64,000 nt of DNA, taken from Pseudanabaena cinerea FACHB-1277. GTDB lineage: Bacteria > Cyanobacteriota > Cyanobacteriia > Pseudanabaenales > Pseudanabaenaceae. Below are positions 17,421 to 25,714 of the stretch, in pieces. The stretch covers positions 61,467-125,466 of the forward strand of contig NZ_JACJPY010000003.1 of assembly GCF_014696345.1 (NCBI RefSeq), given 5' to 3'. The notes below the pieces were generated by a model that did not search any database, had not been told where the DNA came from, and was given only the letters and a program-made list of their open reading frames with translations. The position numbers were made by a program, and so were the translations under genes. How positions within the stretch are numbered: the first letter of the stretch is position 1; the number at the start of each line of letters is the position of its first letter.

Positions 17421-18134
17421 TTATTTACTATCGACTGGTTCCGACTTGTCAACTGGCTCACTGGTCTCCGCCGCCGACTTTTGACTACGCTTCTTGCGCT
17501 CTGCTTCGACCATATCGGCGATCATTTGCCTTGCCTGTTCGATCTTGTCGAGGTTAGAACGGTAGAGGTCTATATCTTTGACGAGGCGATCGCTGCCAAA
17601 TTTGAGAATATCGCCGACAACTTTGATTAGCTCTTCGCGCTTGCCATTATCGCCGATCGCCTCTGGGTCAGCAATTTCCAACAACGCATACAAGCCGACA
17701 CCCAGCAAGCGACTATATTTAAAGTTTTCTTTGCTGGCGATCGCTTGTAATTGGCTCGACAGAGGCTCTAGGCTAAGCCCACTATCAAGGCTAGTCAATA
17801 GGGTTTTGACCTCATGGGGCGATCGCTGGGCAAGCTCACTGAGGGTATTGGCATCTTGCCGAATGCGATCGGAGTCAAACTGTAGGGCGGAGCAGAGAGC
17901 GTGAAATACTGCAAAGCGATCGGTTTCTGGTTTGTAACCTGCGGTAAAGCGATCAAATGTTGTAACTACGCCTAGGGCAAAAATGGCATCGTAGGTGAAG
18001 GTCTGATTGACCTTTAATAAGTGAATTTCCACCAAAAGCTCATCAACAACCCGCCGATAGACCTGATTAACTGGCTTAGGGAAAGCTAAATAAAAATCTT
18101 TTTTAGTATCAGAAACAGTACGGACAGTATTCAC
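17421..18134 (-). CDS. thf1: Thylakoid formation / PSII biogenesis protein Thf1 (Psb29)
   Basis: A 237-residue protein. The N-terminus VRTVSDTKKDFYLAFPKPVNQVY and the block YDAIFALGVVTTFDRFTAGY match Thf1/Psb29, which associates with FtsH proteases during photosystem II repair and chlorophyll complex assembly. I place the start at GTG 18134 because it gives MNTVRTVSDTK, matching the start of known homologues, rather than TTG 18143. A predicted coiled coil (about 185-225) and a Lys/Ser/Pro-rich tail end the protein. The ComFB gene follows on the same strand. Confidence 0.92.
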   Translation of the reverse strand: MNTVRTVSDTKKDFYLAFPKPVNQVYRRVVDELLVEIHLLKVNQTFTYDAIFALGVVTTFDRFTAGYKPETDRFAVFHALCSALQFDSDRIRQDANTLSELAQRSPHEVKTLLTSLDSGLSLEPLSSQLQAIASKENFKYSRLLGVGLYALLEIADPEAIGDNGKREELIKVVGDILKFGSDRLVKDIDLYRSNLDKIEQARQMIADMVEAERKKRSQKSAAETSEPVDKSEPVDSK

Positions 18135-18212
18135 GGTCAACAAAACCTAAAGACAAGACAATATATATAATCATCGCACAGTACCGATAGCTGTTGCTAG
18201 TCTATAAAAAAT

Positions 18213-18241
18213 AAAAAAGCAGCGCTTAGCGCTGCTTTTTT
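18213..18241 (-). terminator. Terminator of thrC
   Basis: A 13-bp symmetrical stem (AAAAAAGCAGCGC/GCGCTGCTTTTTT) with a TTA loop lies 11 bases beyond the thrC stop. Flanking A and T runs make it active in both directions. Confidence 0.88.
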
Positions 18242-18252
18242 ATTTTAGGGAT

Positions 18253-19560
18253 TTACACAGATACTGTCTGCCATTCTAGGTTTTCGAGGGTGTGGGAGCG
18301 TTCTAATGCCCTTTCAAAGCTGTCTAGCTTAGGTTCGATTAAGAAAGGCTCACCCACATAACCTTGAATCGCCTCTTGGGTCTTGAGTCCATTGCCAGTA
18401 ATATAGACAACGGTGGTTTCTTCAGGATCAATTTTGCCTGCTTCGACCAGCTTTTTCAAGACGGCGATCGTTGTGCCACCAGCAGTCTCAGTAAAAATGC
18501 CCTCTGTTTCTGCCAGCAATTTCATTGCTTGGATGATTTCGTCATCGGTTACGGATTCGATATTACCATTGGTCTTGTGGGCAATATCGATTGCATAGAC
18601 AGCATCGGCGGGGTTGCCGATCGCCAGACTCTTGGCAATGGTCTTGGGCTTGACAGGGGTGATGAAGTCGCGACCTTCCTTGAAGGCGGTGGCGATCGGT
18701 GAGCAACCCTCAGCCTGTGCGCCACTAAAGCGAACTGCTTTTTTGTCGACTAGACCGACTTCCACAAACTCGTTAAAGCCCTTATAGATCTTGGTGAACA
18801 AGGAGCCAGAGGCAAGGGGCGCAACGATGTGATCGGGTAGTTGCCAACCTAGCTGCTCGATTACCTCATAGCCGAGGGTTTTGGAGCCTTCGGAATAATA
18901 GGGACGGAGATTGATATTCACAAAGCCCCAACCATGGGTATTGGCAACTTCGGAGCAGAGGCGGTTAACTTGATCGTAATTGCCATGTACTGCAAATACT
19001 TTGGGGTTATAAATGGTGGTGCCAAGCACCTTGCCCGCTTCGAGGTCAGAGGGGATGAATACACAACATTCTAAGCCTGCATGGGCGGCGATCGCGGCGG
19101 TGGAGTTGGCTAGGTTGCCAGTGCTGGCACAGGCAACGGTAGTAAAGCCTAGCTCACGGGCGCGACTGAGGGCAACGGATACCACCCGATCCTTGAAGCT
19201 CAAGGTGGGCATATTGACAGCATCGTTTTTGATGTAGAGGTTTTTGATGCCGAGGCGCTTGGCGAGACGGTTTGCCTTGATTAAGGGGGTCATGCCTGTG
19301 GATACATCGATATAATTTTCAGTCTTGACAGGCAGAAAATCGCGGTAGCGCCAGATTGAGAGGGGCCCCGCTTGAATGGTTTCACGGCTGACCCTAGCGG
19401 CGATCGCTTCGTAATTATAGGCAACTTCCAAAGGACCAAAGCACAGTTCGCAAACGTGCATTGCCTTTGCCTCATACTCTGCACCGCACTCTTTGCACTT
19501 GAGCTTACTAAAGGTTTCTAAGCGATCGCTGGTGTAAGGAGAAACAATCGTTGCAGTCAT
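18253..19560 (-). CDS. thrC: Threonine synthase
   Basis: A 435-residue PLP enzyme converting O-phosphohomoserine to threonine. An N-terminal zinc-ribbon-like segment (CKECGAEYEAKAMHVCELC, residues about 22-40) precedes the catalytic domain with PLP lysine in LSFKDRVVSVALSRA (near 120), the SxGN-type phosphate loop CASTGNLANSTAA, and the TETAGGTTIAVLKKL block near 355. Length and the plant-like class (with Zn ribbon) are usual for cyanobacteria. The start is ATG 19560. It is flanked by its own terminator and by the queA terminators upstream. Confidence 0.95.
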   Translation of the reverse strand: MTATIVSPYTSDRLETFSKLKCKECGAEYEAKAMHVCELCFGPLEVAYNYEAIAARVSRETIQAGPLSIWRYRDFLPVKTENYIDVSTGMTPLIKANRLAKRLGIKNLYIKNDAVNMPTLSFKDRVVSVALSRARELGFTTVACASTGNLANSTAAIAAHAGLECCVFIPSDLEAGKVLGTTIYNPKVFAVHGNYDQVNRLCSEVANTHGWGFVNINLRPYYSEGSKTLGYEVIEQLGWQLPDHIVAPLASGSLFTKIYKGFNEFVEVGLVDKKAVRFSGAQAEGCSPIATAFKEGRDFITPVKPKTIAKSLAIGNPADAVYAIDIAHKTNGNIESVTDDEIIQAMKLLAETEGIFTETAGGTTIAVLKKLVEAGKIDPEETTVVYITGNGLKTQEAIQGYVGEPFLIEPKLDSFERALERSHTLENLEWQTVSV

Positions 19561-19670
19561 GTCTTTGGTTGCCCTTAATTTAACTTGGTTAATAGTTAAT
19601 TGGTTTTTTGTAAGTCTGATGGAATTAACTTACTACGCACCCTAACACGCTCAAACATAGCCGTCAAATA

Positions 19671-19722
19671 AACCCGACTATTTTAGTCGGGTTAAGAAAT
19701 AATGGCGCAAAGCGCCGTTATT
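19671..19722. terminator. Two hairpins downstream of queA
   Basis: A 9-bp stem (AACCCGACT/AGTCGGGTT, 19671-19693) and an 11-bp stem (AATAATGGCGC/GCGCCGTTATT with one G-U, 19698-19722) stand in tandem just beyond the queA stop at 19724. Both have short loops and are likely to end the queA transcript. Confidence 0.75.
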
Positions 19723-19723
19723 C

Positions 19724-20821
19724 CTAACGAAAGATCAGCATGGCATCACCAAAGGAATAAAAGCGGTATTCATGGGCGATCGCCTCTTGATAAGCCGCCA
19801 ACAGAAACTCGCGCCCCCTTTCACCCAAAAACGAAGCCACCATCATTAACAGGGTTGACTTGGGTAAATGAAAGTTAGTGATCATCGCATCTAAAACTTG
19901 CCATTCATAGCTGGGATAGATCATCAAATTTGTCTTGCCCCGCAGAGGTTGATAATTTGCCGCCTCCAGCGATCGCGCCACCGTACTGCCCACGCCAATC
20001 ACTCGCCCACCCCGCGCCTTAGTTTCTTTGATTTTGGCAATGGTGGATTCGGAGACATCACACCACTCATGGTGCATCTCGTGCTTAGTAATATCCTCCA
20101 CCTCCACAGGGCGAAATGTGCCGATGCCAACGTGCAGTGTTACAAAGGCGCGATCAACGCCTTGCGCGTCTAGCTTGGCAAATAGCTCTTCGGTGAAATG
20201 TAGCCCTGCCGTGGGTGCGGCGATCGCCCCCGCGATTTCGGCATAAATAGTTTGATAGCGCTCTGGATCGGTATGGGACTCGGTGACATAGGGCGGAAAA
20301 GGAATTTTGCCTAATTGATCAATGATTTTGTCAAGGCCTGCCCCTTTAGGAATATGAAACTGCAACTCCCGCGCCCTTGTGGTTGGATCAATGCCCTCAA
20401 CGGTTGCCTTGACATCATCAGCAAATACAATCGTGCTGCCAACGGGCAGACGCTTACCAGGCTTTACCAGTGCTAACCAGCGATCGGGACCAATCGGCTC
20501 CATCAACAAAATTTCCACAGGCACGCCCGACAGTTTCCGCCCATACATTCTCGCTGGAATCACCTTGGTGTTGTTAAAAACTAAGAGGTCCCCCGATCGC
20601 AAAAATTGGGGCAGATCATAAAAATGATGATGCAGGATTTGGCGCTGCTGCTCTTGATTTTCGCCATCAGAACTGCCCGATGCAGCCTTAGTGATTACCA
20701 ATAGCCGCGATGTATCTCTCGGCGAAACTGGATCTTGAGCAATGCGATCGCTTGGCAGTTCGTAGTCATAGGCACTGAGCGCGTAATCAGGCGCAAGGTC
20801 GTTTGCAGGCGAAGAGGTCAT
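19724..20821 (-). CDS. queA: S-adenosylmethionine:tRNA ribosyltransferase-isomerase
   Basis: A 365-residue enzyme of queuosine synthesis that adds the ribosyl part of SAM to preQ1 in tRNA. The sequence begins MTSSPANDLAPDYALSAYDY and continues with YELPSDRIAQDPVSPRDTSRLL, DLPQFLRSGDLLVFNNTKVIPAR, APTAGLHFTEELF and NFHLPKSTLLMMVASFLG, all typical QueA blocks. The open frame extends 101 codons upstream, but that part is hydrophobic/cysteine-rich and unlike QueA, so ATG 20821 is chosen, giving the family's normal length. Confidence 0.95.
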   Translation of the reverse strand: MTSSPANDLAPDYALSAYDYELPSDRIAQDPVSPRDTSRLLVITKAASGSSDGENQEQQRQILHHHFYDLPQFLRSGDLLVFNNTKVIPARMYGRKLSGVPVEILLMEPIGPDRWLALVKPGKRLPVGSTIVFADDVKATVEGIDPTTRARELQFHIPKGAGLDKIIDQLGKIPFPPYVTESHTDPERYQTIYAEIAGAIAAPTAGLHFTEELFAKLDAQGVDRAFVTLHVGIGTFRPVEVEDITKHEMHHEWCDVSESTIAKIKETKARGGRVIGVGSTVARSLEAANYQPLRGKTNLMIYPSYEWQVLDAMITNFHLPKSTLLMMVASFLGERGREFLLAAYQEAIAHEYRFYSFGDAMLIFR

Positions 20822-21176
20822 AGCTCCAGTTACATCTCGATTCAAATTACAGACTTCAACAAAACAGACATCAACAAAAAATGTTGCGGGTTGACCACAA
20901 AATTTTGCTGCATATTTTCCAGTGTTTGGCAAAAGGTGACAAGTTGACAAAAAAATATAAGAAATTTCATATACCAATCGCTGAAACAGTGCTATACAGA
21001 TTGCAGCGACATAAGCTTTGTGCTTTATTGTTCTTTCCCCTATAGCGTTTTTCATTTTACCTAAGGCAAAGCGAAAGCTCAAAACCCTAATTAGCATTGA
21101 TTTTGAGCTTTTGAATGAGTACATACTTGTTTGGAAATCGCTATATTTATTTTCGTATTTATTCAGCGAGGAGTTT
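20822..21176. other. Intergenic region between queA and a small ORF
   Basis: This 355-base divergent region contains one clear hairpin: AAAGCTCAAAA (21074-21084) pairs with TTTTGAGCTTT (21101-21111) around a 16-base loop, 66 bases before the small ORF. It could be an attenuator or leader structure. No gene or known regulatory site was recognised. Confidence 0.5.
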
Positions 21177-21374
21177 ATGCAGTATTTAATGACCGACCTT
21201 CACCAACGTTTTATTGGTGCGCTAAATCACACTAAACCTCTCTCCGTTGGCGATACCTTTCACGCAGGCAATACCAAAACCTATACTGTCGTTAGTATCA
21301 GCAATAGCCGTAATCACAAAGATGTTAAGTCTGTGACTGTAATCCCTGTGCGTGAGCCTGTTGCTGCTAGCTAA
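21177..21374 (+). CDS. Small conserved-looking protein, unknown function
   Basis: A 65-residue soluble protein (MQYLMTDLHQRFIGALNHTK...). ATG 21177 is preceded by the Shine-Dalgarno sequence GAGGAG at a good distance, which decides the start over a longer reading from 21018. The centre (VGDTFHAGNTKTYTVVSISNS) suggests a small beta barrel. I do not recognise the family. It is flanked by the queA divergent region and followed within a few bases by hairpin element C. Confidence 0.6.
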   Translation: MQYLMTDLHQRFIGALNHTKPLSVGDTFHAGNTKTYTVVSISNSRNHKDVKSVTVIPVREPVAAS

Positions 21375-21476
21375 TCCAGCGCTTTTGTGTTGACTTAACT
21401 AGCAGAAATATTTTGAGCATTGGCGCGAAGCGTCAATGCTTAGAAATATTTTTGTATTAATCAAAGCCTCAATACC
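21372..21476 (+). repeat. Interspersed hairpin element, copy C
   Basis: Head TCCAGCGCTTTTGTGTTGACT (21375 onwards), tail ATTAATCAAAGCCTCAATAC. The stem includes GCATTGGCGC (21417-21426) with GCGTCAATGC (21430-21439) around GAA, extended outward by an A/T-rich helix. It overlaps the stop of the small ORF and lies before the convergent LRR gene, so it may serve as a terminator. Confidence 0.72.
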
Positions 21477-21481
21477 TCAAC

Positions 21482-22234
21482 CTAAATTAAAATCACACCA
21501 TGCTGCAAATAGCCCAGAGACTCTGTGTCAATGGCATTGCCGCGTAAGTCAATTCTCTCCAGATTTTTGAGATTACACATTTCTGGGGGCAGTGTGGTGA
21601 GGCAATTGAAAGAAAGATCTAACTCTGTGAGTTTGGTCAAGCAACTAATTTCAGGGGGCAGGCTCTTGATTTGATTGTGTCCAAGGTATAGATCTGAGAG
21701 GCTGGTCAGCGAACCAATTTCAGGGGGCAGACTGGTTAATCGATTGTGGCGCAGATCTACTTCGGTGAGATTGGTCAGGAAAGCGATTTCTGGGGGCAAG
21801 CTTTGCAACTGATTTTGGCAGAGATCGAGCCATGTCAGAAATTTGAGAAACTTGATTTCGGGTGGTAGGGTCGTGAGCAGATTATCATTCATGTCCAATC
21901 TGGCAAGACTGGGCAGATTTTGAATAGTGATTGGTAAGTGGGTAATTTGATTTTCTGCGACATTTAAAACTGTTAAGCTTTTGATCTTGGTGACAACTTC
22001 AGGAATGGCTGTAAACTGATTCATTTCCAAATGGAGCCAAGTTAATTTTTTAAGGCGGGCGATCGCGGGTGGGAGATCGGTTAGGTTATTTTCACTGAGG
22101 TACAGCCAAACTAGCTCATCTAAATTGCCAATCTCTTCGGGTACTGTCGTTAAGCCCATCTCACTAAGATAAAGTGAAGTGGTGGTATTGATCTTAGCGT
22201 TCTCAATCAATTCAAGGATTTCGAGGTCATTCAT
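21482..22234 (-). CDS. Leucine-rich repeat protein
   Basis: A 250-residue protein made of about nine leucine-rich repeats of 23 residues (pattern LxxLxLxxNxLxxLPPEIxxL; for example LTWLDLCQNQLQSLPPEI). The repeats resemble bacterial Ras-like/SHOC2-type LRRs, which mediate protein-protein contact. There is no signal peptide, kinase, GTPase or other effector domain; a short cap ends the protein. ATG 22234 is preferred over 22258 because the latter would overlap menH. With menH starting at 22244 on the other strand only 9 bases separate the starts, so at least one gene must be driven from inside the other or be leaderless. Confidence 0.8.
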   Translation of the reverse strand: MNDLEILELIENAKINTTTSLYLSEMGLTTVPEEIGNLDELVWLYLSENNLTDLPPAIARLKKLTWLHLEMNQFTAIPEVVTKIKSLTVLNVAENQITHLPITIQNLPSLARLDMNDNLLTTLPPEIKFLKFLTWLDLCQNQLQSLPPEIAFLTNLTEVDLRHNRLTSLPPEIGSLTSLSDLYLGHNQIKSLPPEISCLTKLTELDLSFNCLTTLPPEMCNLKNLERIDLRGNAIDTESLGYLQHGVILI

Positions 22235-22243
22235 TGAACATTG

Positions 22244-23158
22244 ATGATTAAAGGACAAATTGGGAAATATTGTTTTGCTTATCAGCTAGAGGGTGATCCT
22301 AGTCAGCCTGCAATGCTCTTTTTGCATGGTTTTATGGGCGATCGCCAAGAATTTGATCAGCAGATTAGGGCATTGTCACCATACTTTTATTGTATTGCGA
22401 TCGATTTGCCTGCTCATGGTGATAGCTATTTACTTAGTGAATTATTGATCGGATCTCACTCGATTAGCAATCATGAGAGTCAGAGATCCCATGGTCAAGG
22501 AGAATCTGCTCCCATTTTGCTAGAGCCATGTTACACAATGCCTGCGATCGCCCATCTGCTGATTGAATTTTTGGAGTTATTGAGTATTCAACGCTGTACC
22601 CTTGTGGGTTACTCCATGGGCGGACGGATCGCTTTATACTTGGCAATAAATTTTCCCCAATATTTTGATCGTCTCATCCTTGAATCTACCTCTGCTGGGT
22701 TAACTACGCCGTCAGCAAGAGGCGATCGCCTTGTTCAAGATTTACTAATCGCCTCTAAGTTAGCGGCAGCCACGCCCACGCAGTTTCAAGAATTTCTGGA
22801 TGATTGGTATCGTCAACCAATTTTCGCCAATTTGCGCTTACATCCTCATTTTACCGATCTAGGCGATCGCCGATTTAAGCAAAAACCCCTTGCATTGGCG
22901 AAATGTTTATATACCCTCAGTGTGGCGAGACAGCGATCGCTTTGGCAAGATTTGCCAACCCTAAAAATACCCGTATTATTAATTACAGGCGATTTAGATC
23001 TTAAATTTGTACAGGTTCATCAACAAATGGCGCGATTGTTGCCATTCGCACACCTAGCATTCGCACCTCGCTGCGGACACAACGTTCATTTTGAGCAGCC
23101 ACAAACATTTACGGCGATTGTTCAAAATTTTGTTTTTTTGCAAAACAAGGTATGTTAG
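22244..23158 (+). CDS. menH: MenH-type 2-succinyl-6-hydroxy-2,4-cyclohexadiene-1-carboxylate synthase
   Basis: A 304-residue alpha/beta hydrolase. Motifs are the oxyanion loop FLHGFMGDRQEF (about 27-38), the nucleophile elbow GYSMGGRIAL (serine near 122), the acid in LLITGDLDLKF and the catalytic histidine in GHNVHFEQP. These match MenH of phylloquinone/menaquinone synthesis, which in cyanobacteria supplies the photosystem I quinone. An insert of about 30 residues (SHSISNHESQRSHGQGESA) is longer than in most MenH proteins. ATG 22244 is chosen over TTG 22241. Other alpha/beta hydrolase activities cannot be excluded. Confidence 0.8.
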   Translation: MIKGQIGKYCFAYQLEGDPSQPAMLFLHGFMGDRQEFDQQIRALSPYFYCIAIDLPAHGDSYLLSELLIGSHSISNHESQRSHGQGESAPILLEPCYTMPAIAHLLIEFLELLSIQRCTLVGYSMGGRIALYLAINFPQYFDRLILESTSAGLTTPSARGDRLVQDLLIASKLAAATPTQFQEFLDDWYRQPIFANLRLHPHFTDLGDRRFKQKPLALAKCLYTLSVARQRSLWQDLPTLKIPVLLITGDLDLKFVQVHQQMARLLPFAHLAFAPRCGHNVHFEQPQTFTAIVQNFVFLQNKVC

Positions 23159-23198
23159 AAAGGATAGCTTTACAAAAAATTTTATTCAAGGTTGGGAC

Positions 23199-23540
23199 AT
23201 GACAGCAAAGATTCAGCTTGCACGCGGCATTGACGAAGAAGCAACGGATGTGAAGATTACTCGCTCTAAGGATGGTGATACTAGTGTGGCAACATTTATA
23301 TTTGCGGCTCCTAAATGTATGACTGGCGAAAGTGCAAGTACCAATGAAATTTTGGGAATGTATATGATTGATGAAGAAGGCGAAATGGTAACACGCAATG
23401 TAAATGCCAAGTTCATCAATGGCAAGTCCGCAGGTATTGAGGCAATTCATAAACTGAATGGGGATAATGAATGGCAGAGATTTTTGCGTTTCATGACACG
23501 CTATGCCGAATCTAACGGTATGAGCTTGAATAAGGCTTAG
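23199..23540 (+). CDS. psb28: Photosystem II assembly protein Psb28
   Basis: A 113-residue soluble protein that binds assembly intermediates of photosystem II on the cytoplasmic side of the thylakoid near CP47 and D1. The sequence IQLARGIDEEATDVKITRS at the start, the centre (IDEEGEMVTRNVNAKFINGK) and the C-terminus (WQRFLRFMTRYAESNGM) match Psb28 throughout and give the normal length. ATG 23199 is chosen because homologues begin MTAKIQ or similar; the upstream frame overlaps menH. It follows menH by 40 bases on the same strand. Confidence 0.95.
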   Translation: MTAKIQLARGIDEEATDVKITRSKDGDTSVATFIFAAPKCMTGESASTNEILGMYMIDEEGEMVTRNVNAKFINGKSAGIEAIHKLNGDNEWQRFLRFMTRYAESNGMSLNKA

Positions 23541-23579
23541 AATGAGTCTCAGATCAAGGCTCAGATCAAAATTTAACTT

Positions 23580-24095
23580 ATGCAAACTTCCCAAAATCCC
23601 TGTCCCGATCCGCCCAGTTATCGCGTCCATTGTGCTGTAATTACCGTGAGTGATACTCGCACAGTCGACAATGACAAAAGTGGTAACTATATCAAACAGT
23701 CACTGCTTAATGCTGGTCATTTGGTGGATTATTACGCATTGGTGAAAGATGAACCTGAGCAAATCCGATCGCAAATGCAATATTTTCGCGACCTATTGGA
23801 CTTAGAGGTGGTAATTCTCAATGGGGGGACGGGCATTGCCCCCCGCGATACCACCTATGATGCGATCGCCGCGTTATTAGAAAAGACCTTGCCAGGGTTT
23901 GGAGAAATGTTTCGCTATTTGAGTTGGCAGGAGGTGGGGTCACGGGCGATCGCCTCCCGCGCCACCGCAGGAATTTGTCAAGGTAAATTGATCTTTTCTT
24001 TGCCAGGTTCTAGTAATGCTGTCAAGTTAGCGATCGAGCAGTTAATTTTGCCAGAGATGATCCATTTAGTCAGACAACTGAAGGGTCTGCACTAA
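23580..24095 (+). CDS. moaB: Molybdopterin adenylyltransferase-like protein (MoaB/MogA family)
   Basis: A 171-residue protein of the MoaB/Mog fold. The blocks VITVSDTRTVDNDKSG, ILNGGTGIAPRDTTYDA, SRATAGICQGKLIFSLPGSSNAV are complete and match MoaB. The family adenylylates molybdopterin during molybdenum cofactor synthesis (the activity is clear for MogA and some MoaB, less so for others). In cyanobacteria the cofactor is needed for nitrate reductase, which fits the nearby nrtS only loosely. It starts at ATG 23580, 39 bases after psb28. Confidence 0.88.
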   Translation: MQTSQNPCPDPPSYRVHCAVITVSDTRTVDNDKSGNYIKQSLLNAGHLVDYYALVKDEPEQIRSQMQYFRDLLDLEVVILNGGTGIAPRDTTYDAIAALLEKTLPGFGEMFRYLSWQEVGSRAIASRATAGICQGKLIFSLPGSSNAVKLAIEQLILPEMIHLVRQLKGLH

Positions 24096-24166
24096 ACGTA
24101 AACTGCTAACGTAGTCTTCGATTGATATAGTAGTAATCAGACTCTATTAAGATATTAAGAAATTTA

Positions 24167-25681
24167 ATGCAGCAAAGATTGGATGCGGATGTCATCGTCA
24201 TTGGTTCAGGGATTGGTGGCTTGGTGACAGCGACTCAGTTGGCGGTTAAAGGCGCAAGTGTAATCGTGCTAGAACGCTACTTAATCGCAGGTGGCAGTGG
24301 CGGTTACTTTGAGCGCAATGGTTATCATTTTGACGTAGGCGCATCCATGATTTTTGGCTTTGGCGATCACGGCACGACTAACCTGCTCACCCGTGCATTA
24401 GCAGCAGTGCATATGCAGATAGAAACCATTCCCGATCCCGTACAGATTCACTATCATCTGCCCAATAACTTAGAAATAGAAGTACACCGTGACTATGAGC
24501 AGTTTATTCAAGAATTAGGCGATCGCTTTCCCCACGAACGGGAGGGAATCCGCAAATTCTATGATGAATGTTGGAAGATTTTTAACTGTCTCAATGCCAT
24601 AGAGCTATTGTCCTTAGAAGAATGGCGCTATTTAATGCGCGTCTTTTTTCAGAATCCCTTTGCCTGTCTCGGCTTAGCCGCCTATTTACCGCAAAACGTG
24701 GGCGACATTGCCCGTAAATATATTAGCGATGGCGAATTATTACAATTCATCGATATGGAATGCTATTGCTGGTCAGTTGTACCCGCAGAGCGCACCCCCG
24801 CCATTAATGGCGGTATGGTCTTTAGCGATCGCCACTATGGCGGCATCAACTACCCCAAGGGCGGCGTGGGCAAAATCGCCGAAAAACTAGCCGAGGGCTT
24901 AGGGAAGGCAGGGGGTGAAATCCGCTATGGCGCAAGGGTGACGGAGATCATTCCCAAGGCAAAATCTGAGCAACAGGCGATCGGCGTAAAGTTGGCAAAT
25001 GGCGAAATTCTCTATGCTAAAAAAGTTGTGTCCAATGCCACCCGATGGGATACCTTTAGCAACTTACTCAAGAGCGAACCTTTACCCAACAGCGAAAAGA
25101 ATTGGCGATCGCGCTATCAACAGTCCCCCAGTTTCCTGAGCTTACATTTAGGGGTCGAAGCTGCCGCTATTCCAGAAGGTGCTGCCTGTCATCACATTCT
25201 ATTAGAAGATTGGGCAGATATGGAAAAGGAGCAGGGCACAATTTTTGTATCGATTCCCACCTTGCTCGATCCCTCCCTTGCTCCCACAGGCTATCACATC
25301 GTGCATACCTTTACCCCTAGCTGGATGCAGGAATGGCAAGACTTATCACCTGCGGCATATGAAGAGAAAAAGGAATTGGCAGCGAAAAAACTATGCGATC
25401 GCCTATTGGCAATTTTCCCAAAATTAGAAGCCTGTCTCGACTATCAAGAGATTGGTACGCCCCGCAGTCATCGCCGCTTTTTAGGACGCAGTAATGGAAC
25501 CTATGGACCAATTCCCACTGGCAAGCCTTGGGGACTATTGGGAATGCCCTTTAACCGCACTTCCGTTCCCGACCTTTACTGTGTCGGCGACAGCACCTTC
25601 CCAGGTCAGGGTTTAAATGCGGTGGCATTTTCTGGCTTTGCCTGTGGTCATTTAGTCGCAGCCACCTTGGGCTTAGTCTAA
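24167..25681 (+). CDS. crtH: Carotene isomerase CrtH (CRTISO)
   Basis: A 504-residue FAD-dependent enzyme that converts poly-cis lycopene to all-trans lycopene. The N-terminal dinucleotide motif IVIGSGIGGLVTATQL is followed by GGSGGYFERNGYHFDVGASMIFG, a hallmark of CRTISO; C-terminal blocks RSHRRFLGRSNGTYGPIP and YCVGDSTFPGQGLNAVAFSG complete the FAD site. Length equals cyanobacterial CrtH (about 500). It starts at ATG 24167, 71 bases after moaB, and is closed by a strong terminator shared with the convergent porin gene. Confidence 0.93.
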   Translation: MQQRLDADVIVIGSGIGGLVTATQLAVKGASVIVLERYLIAGGSGGYFERNGYHFDVGASMIFGFGDHGTTNLLTRALAAVHMQIETIPDPVQIHYHLPNNLEIEVHRDYEQFIQELGDRFPHEREGIRKFYDECWKIFNCLNAIELLSLEEWRYLMRVFFQNPFACLGLAAYLPQNVGDIARKYISDGELLQFIDMECYCWSVVPAERTPAINGGMVFSDRHYGGINYPKGGVGKIAEKLAEGLGKAGGEIRYGARVTEIIPKAKSEQQAIGVKLANGEILYAKKVVSNATRWDTFSNLLKSEPLPNSEKNWRSRYQQSPSFLSLHLGVEAAAIPEGAACHHILLEDWADMEKEQGTIFVSIPTLLDPSLAPTGYHIVHTFTPSWMQEWQDLSPAAYEEKKELAAKKLCDRLLAIFPKLEACLDYQEIGTPRSHRRFLGRSNGTYGPIPTGKPWGLLGMPFNRTSVPDLYCVGDSTFPGQGLNAVAFSGFACGHLVAATLGLV

Positions 25682-25687
25682 AAACTC

Positions 25688-25712
25688 AAAAGCGCGGCTT
25701 AGCCGCGCTTTT
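25688..25712. terminator. Bidirectional terminator between crtH and the porin gene
   Basis: A 12-bp stem (AAAAGCGCGGCT/AGCCGCGCTTTT) with a one-base centre as drawn (the inner pairs must open to form a loop) lies between the two convergent stops. Flanking A and T runs support termination on both strands. Confidence 0.88.
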
Positions 25713-25714
25713 TC

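Noticed and set aside
18253..19722. Riboswitch or T-box-like leader sought near thrC and queA
   Set aside because: Hairpins there are simple terminators; no conserved riboswitch core was recognised.
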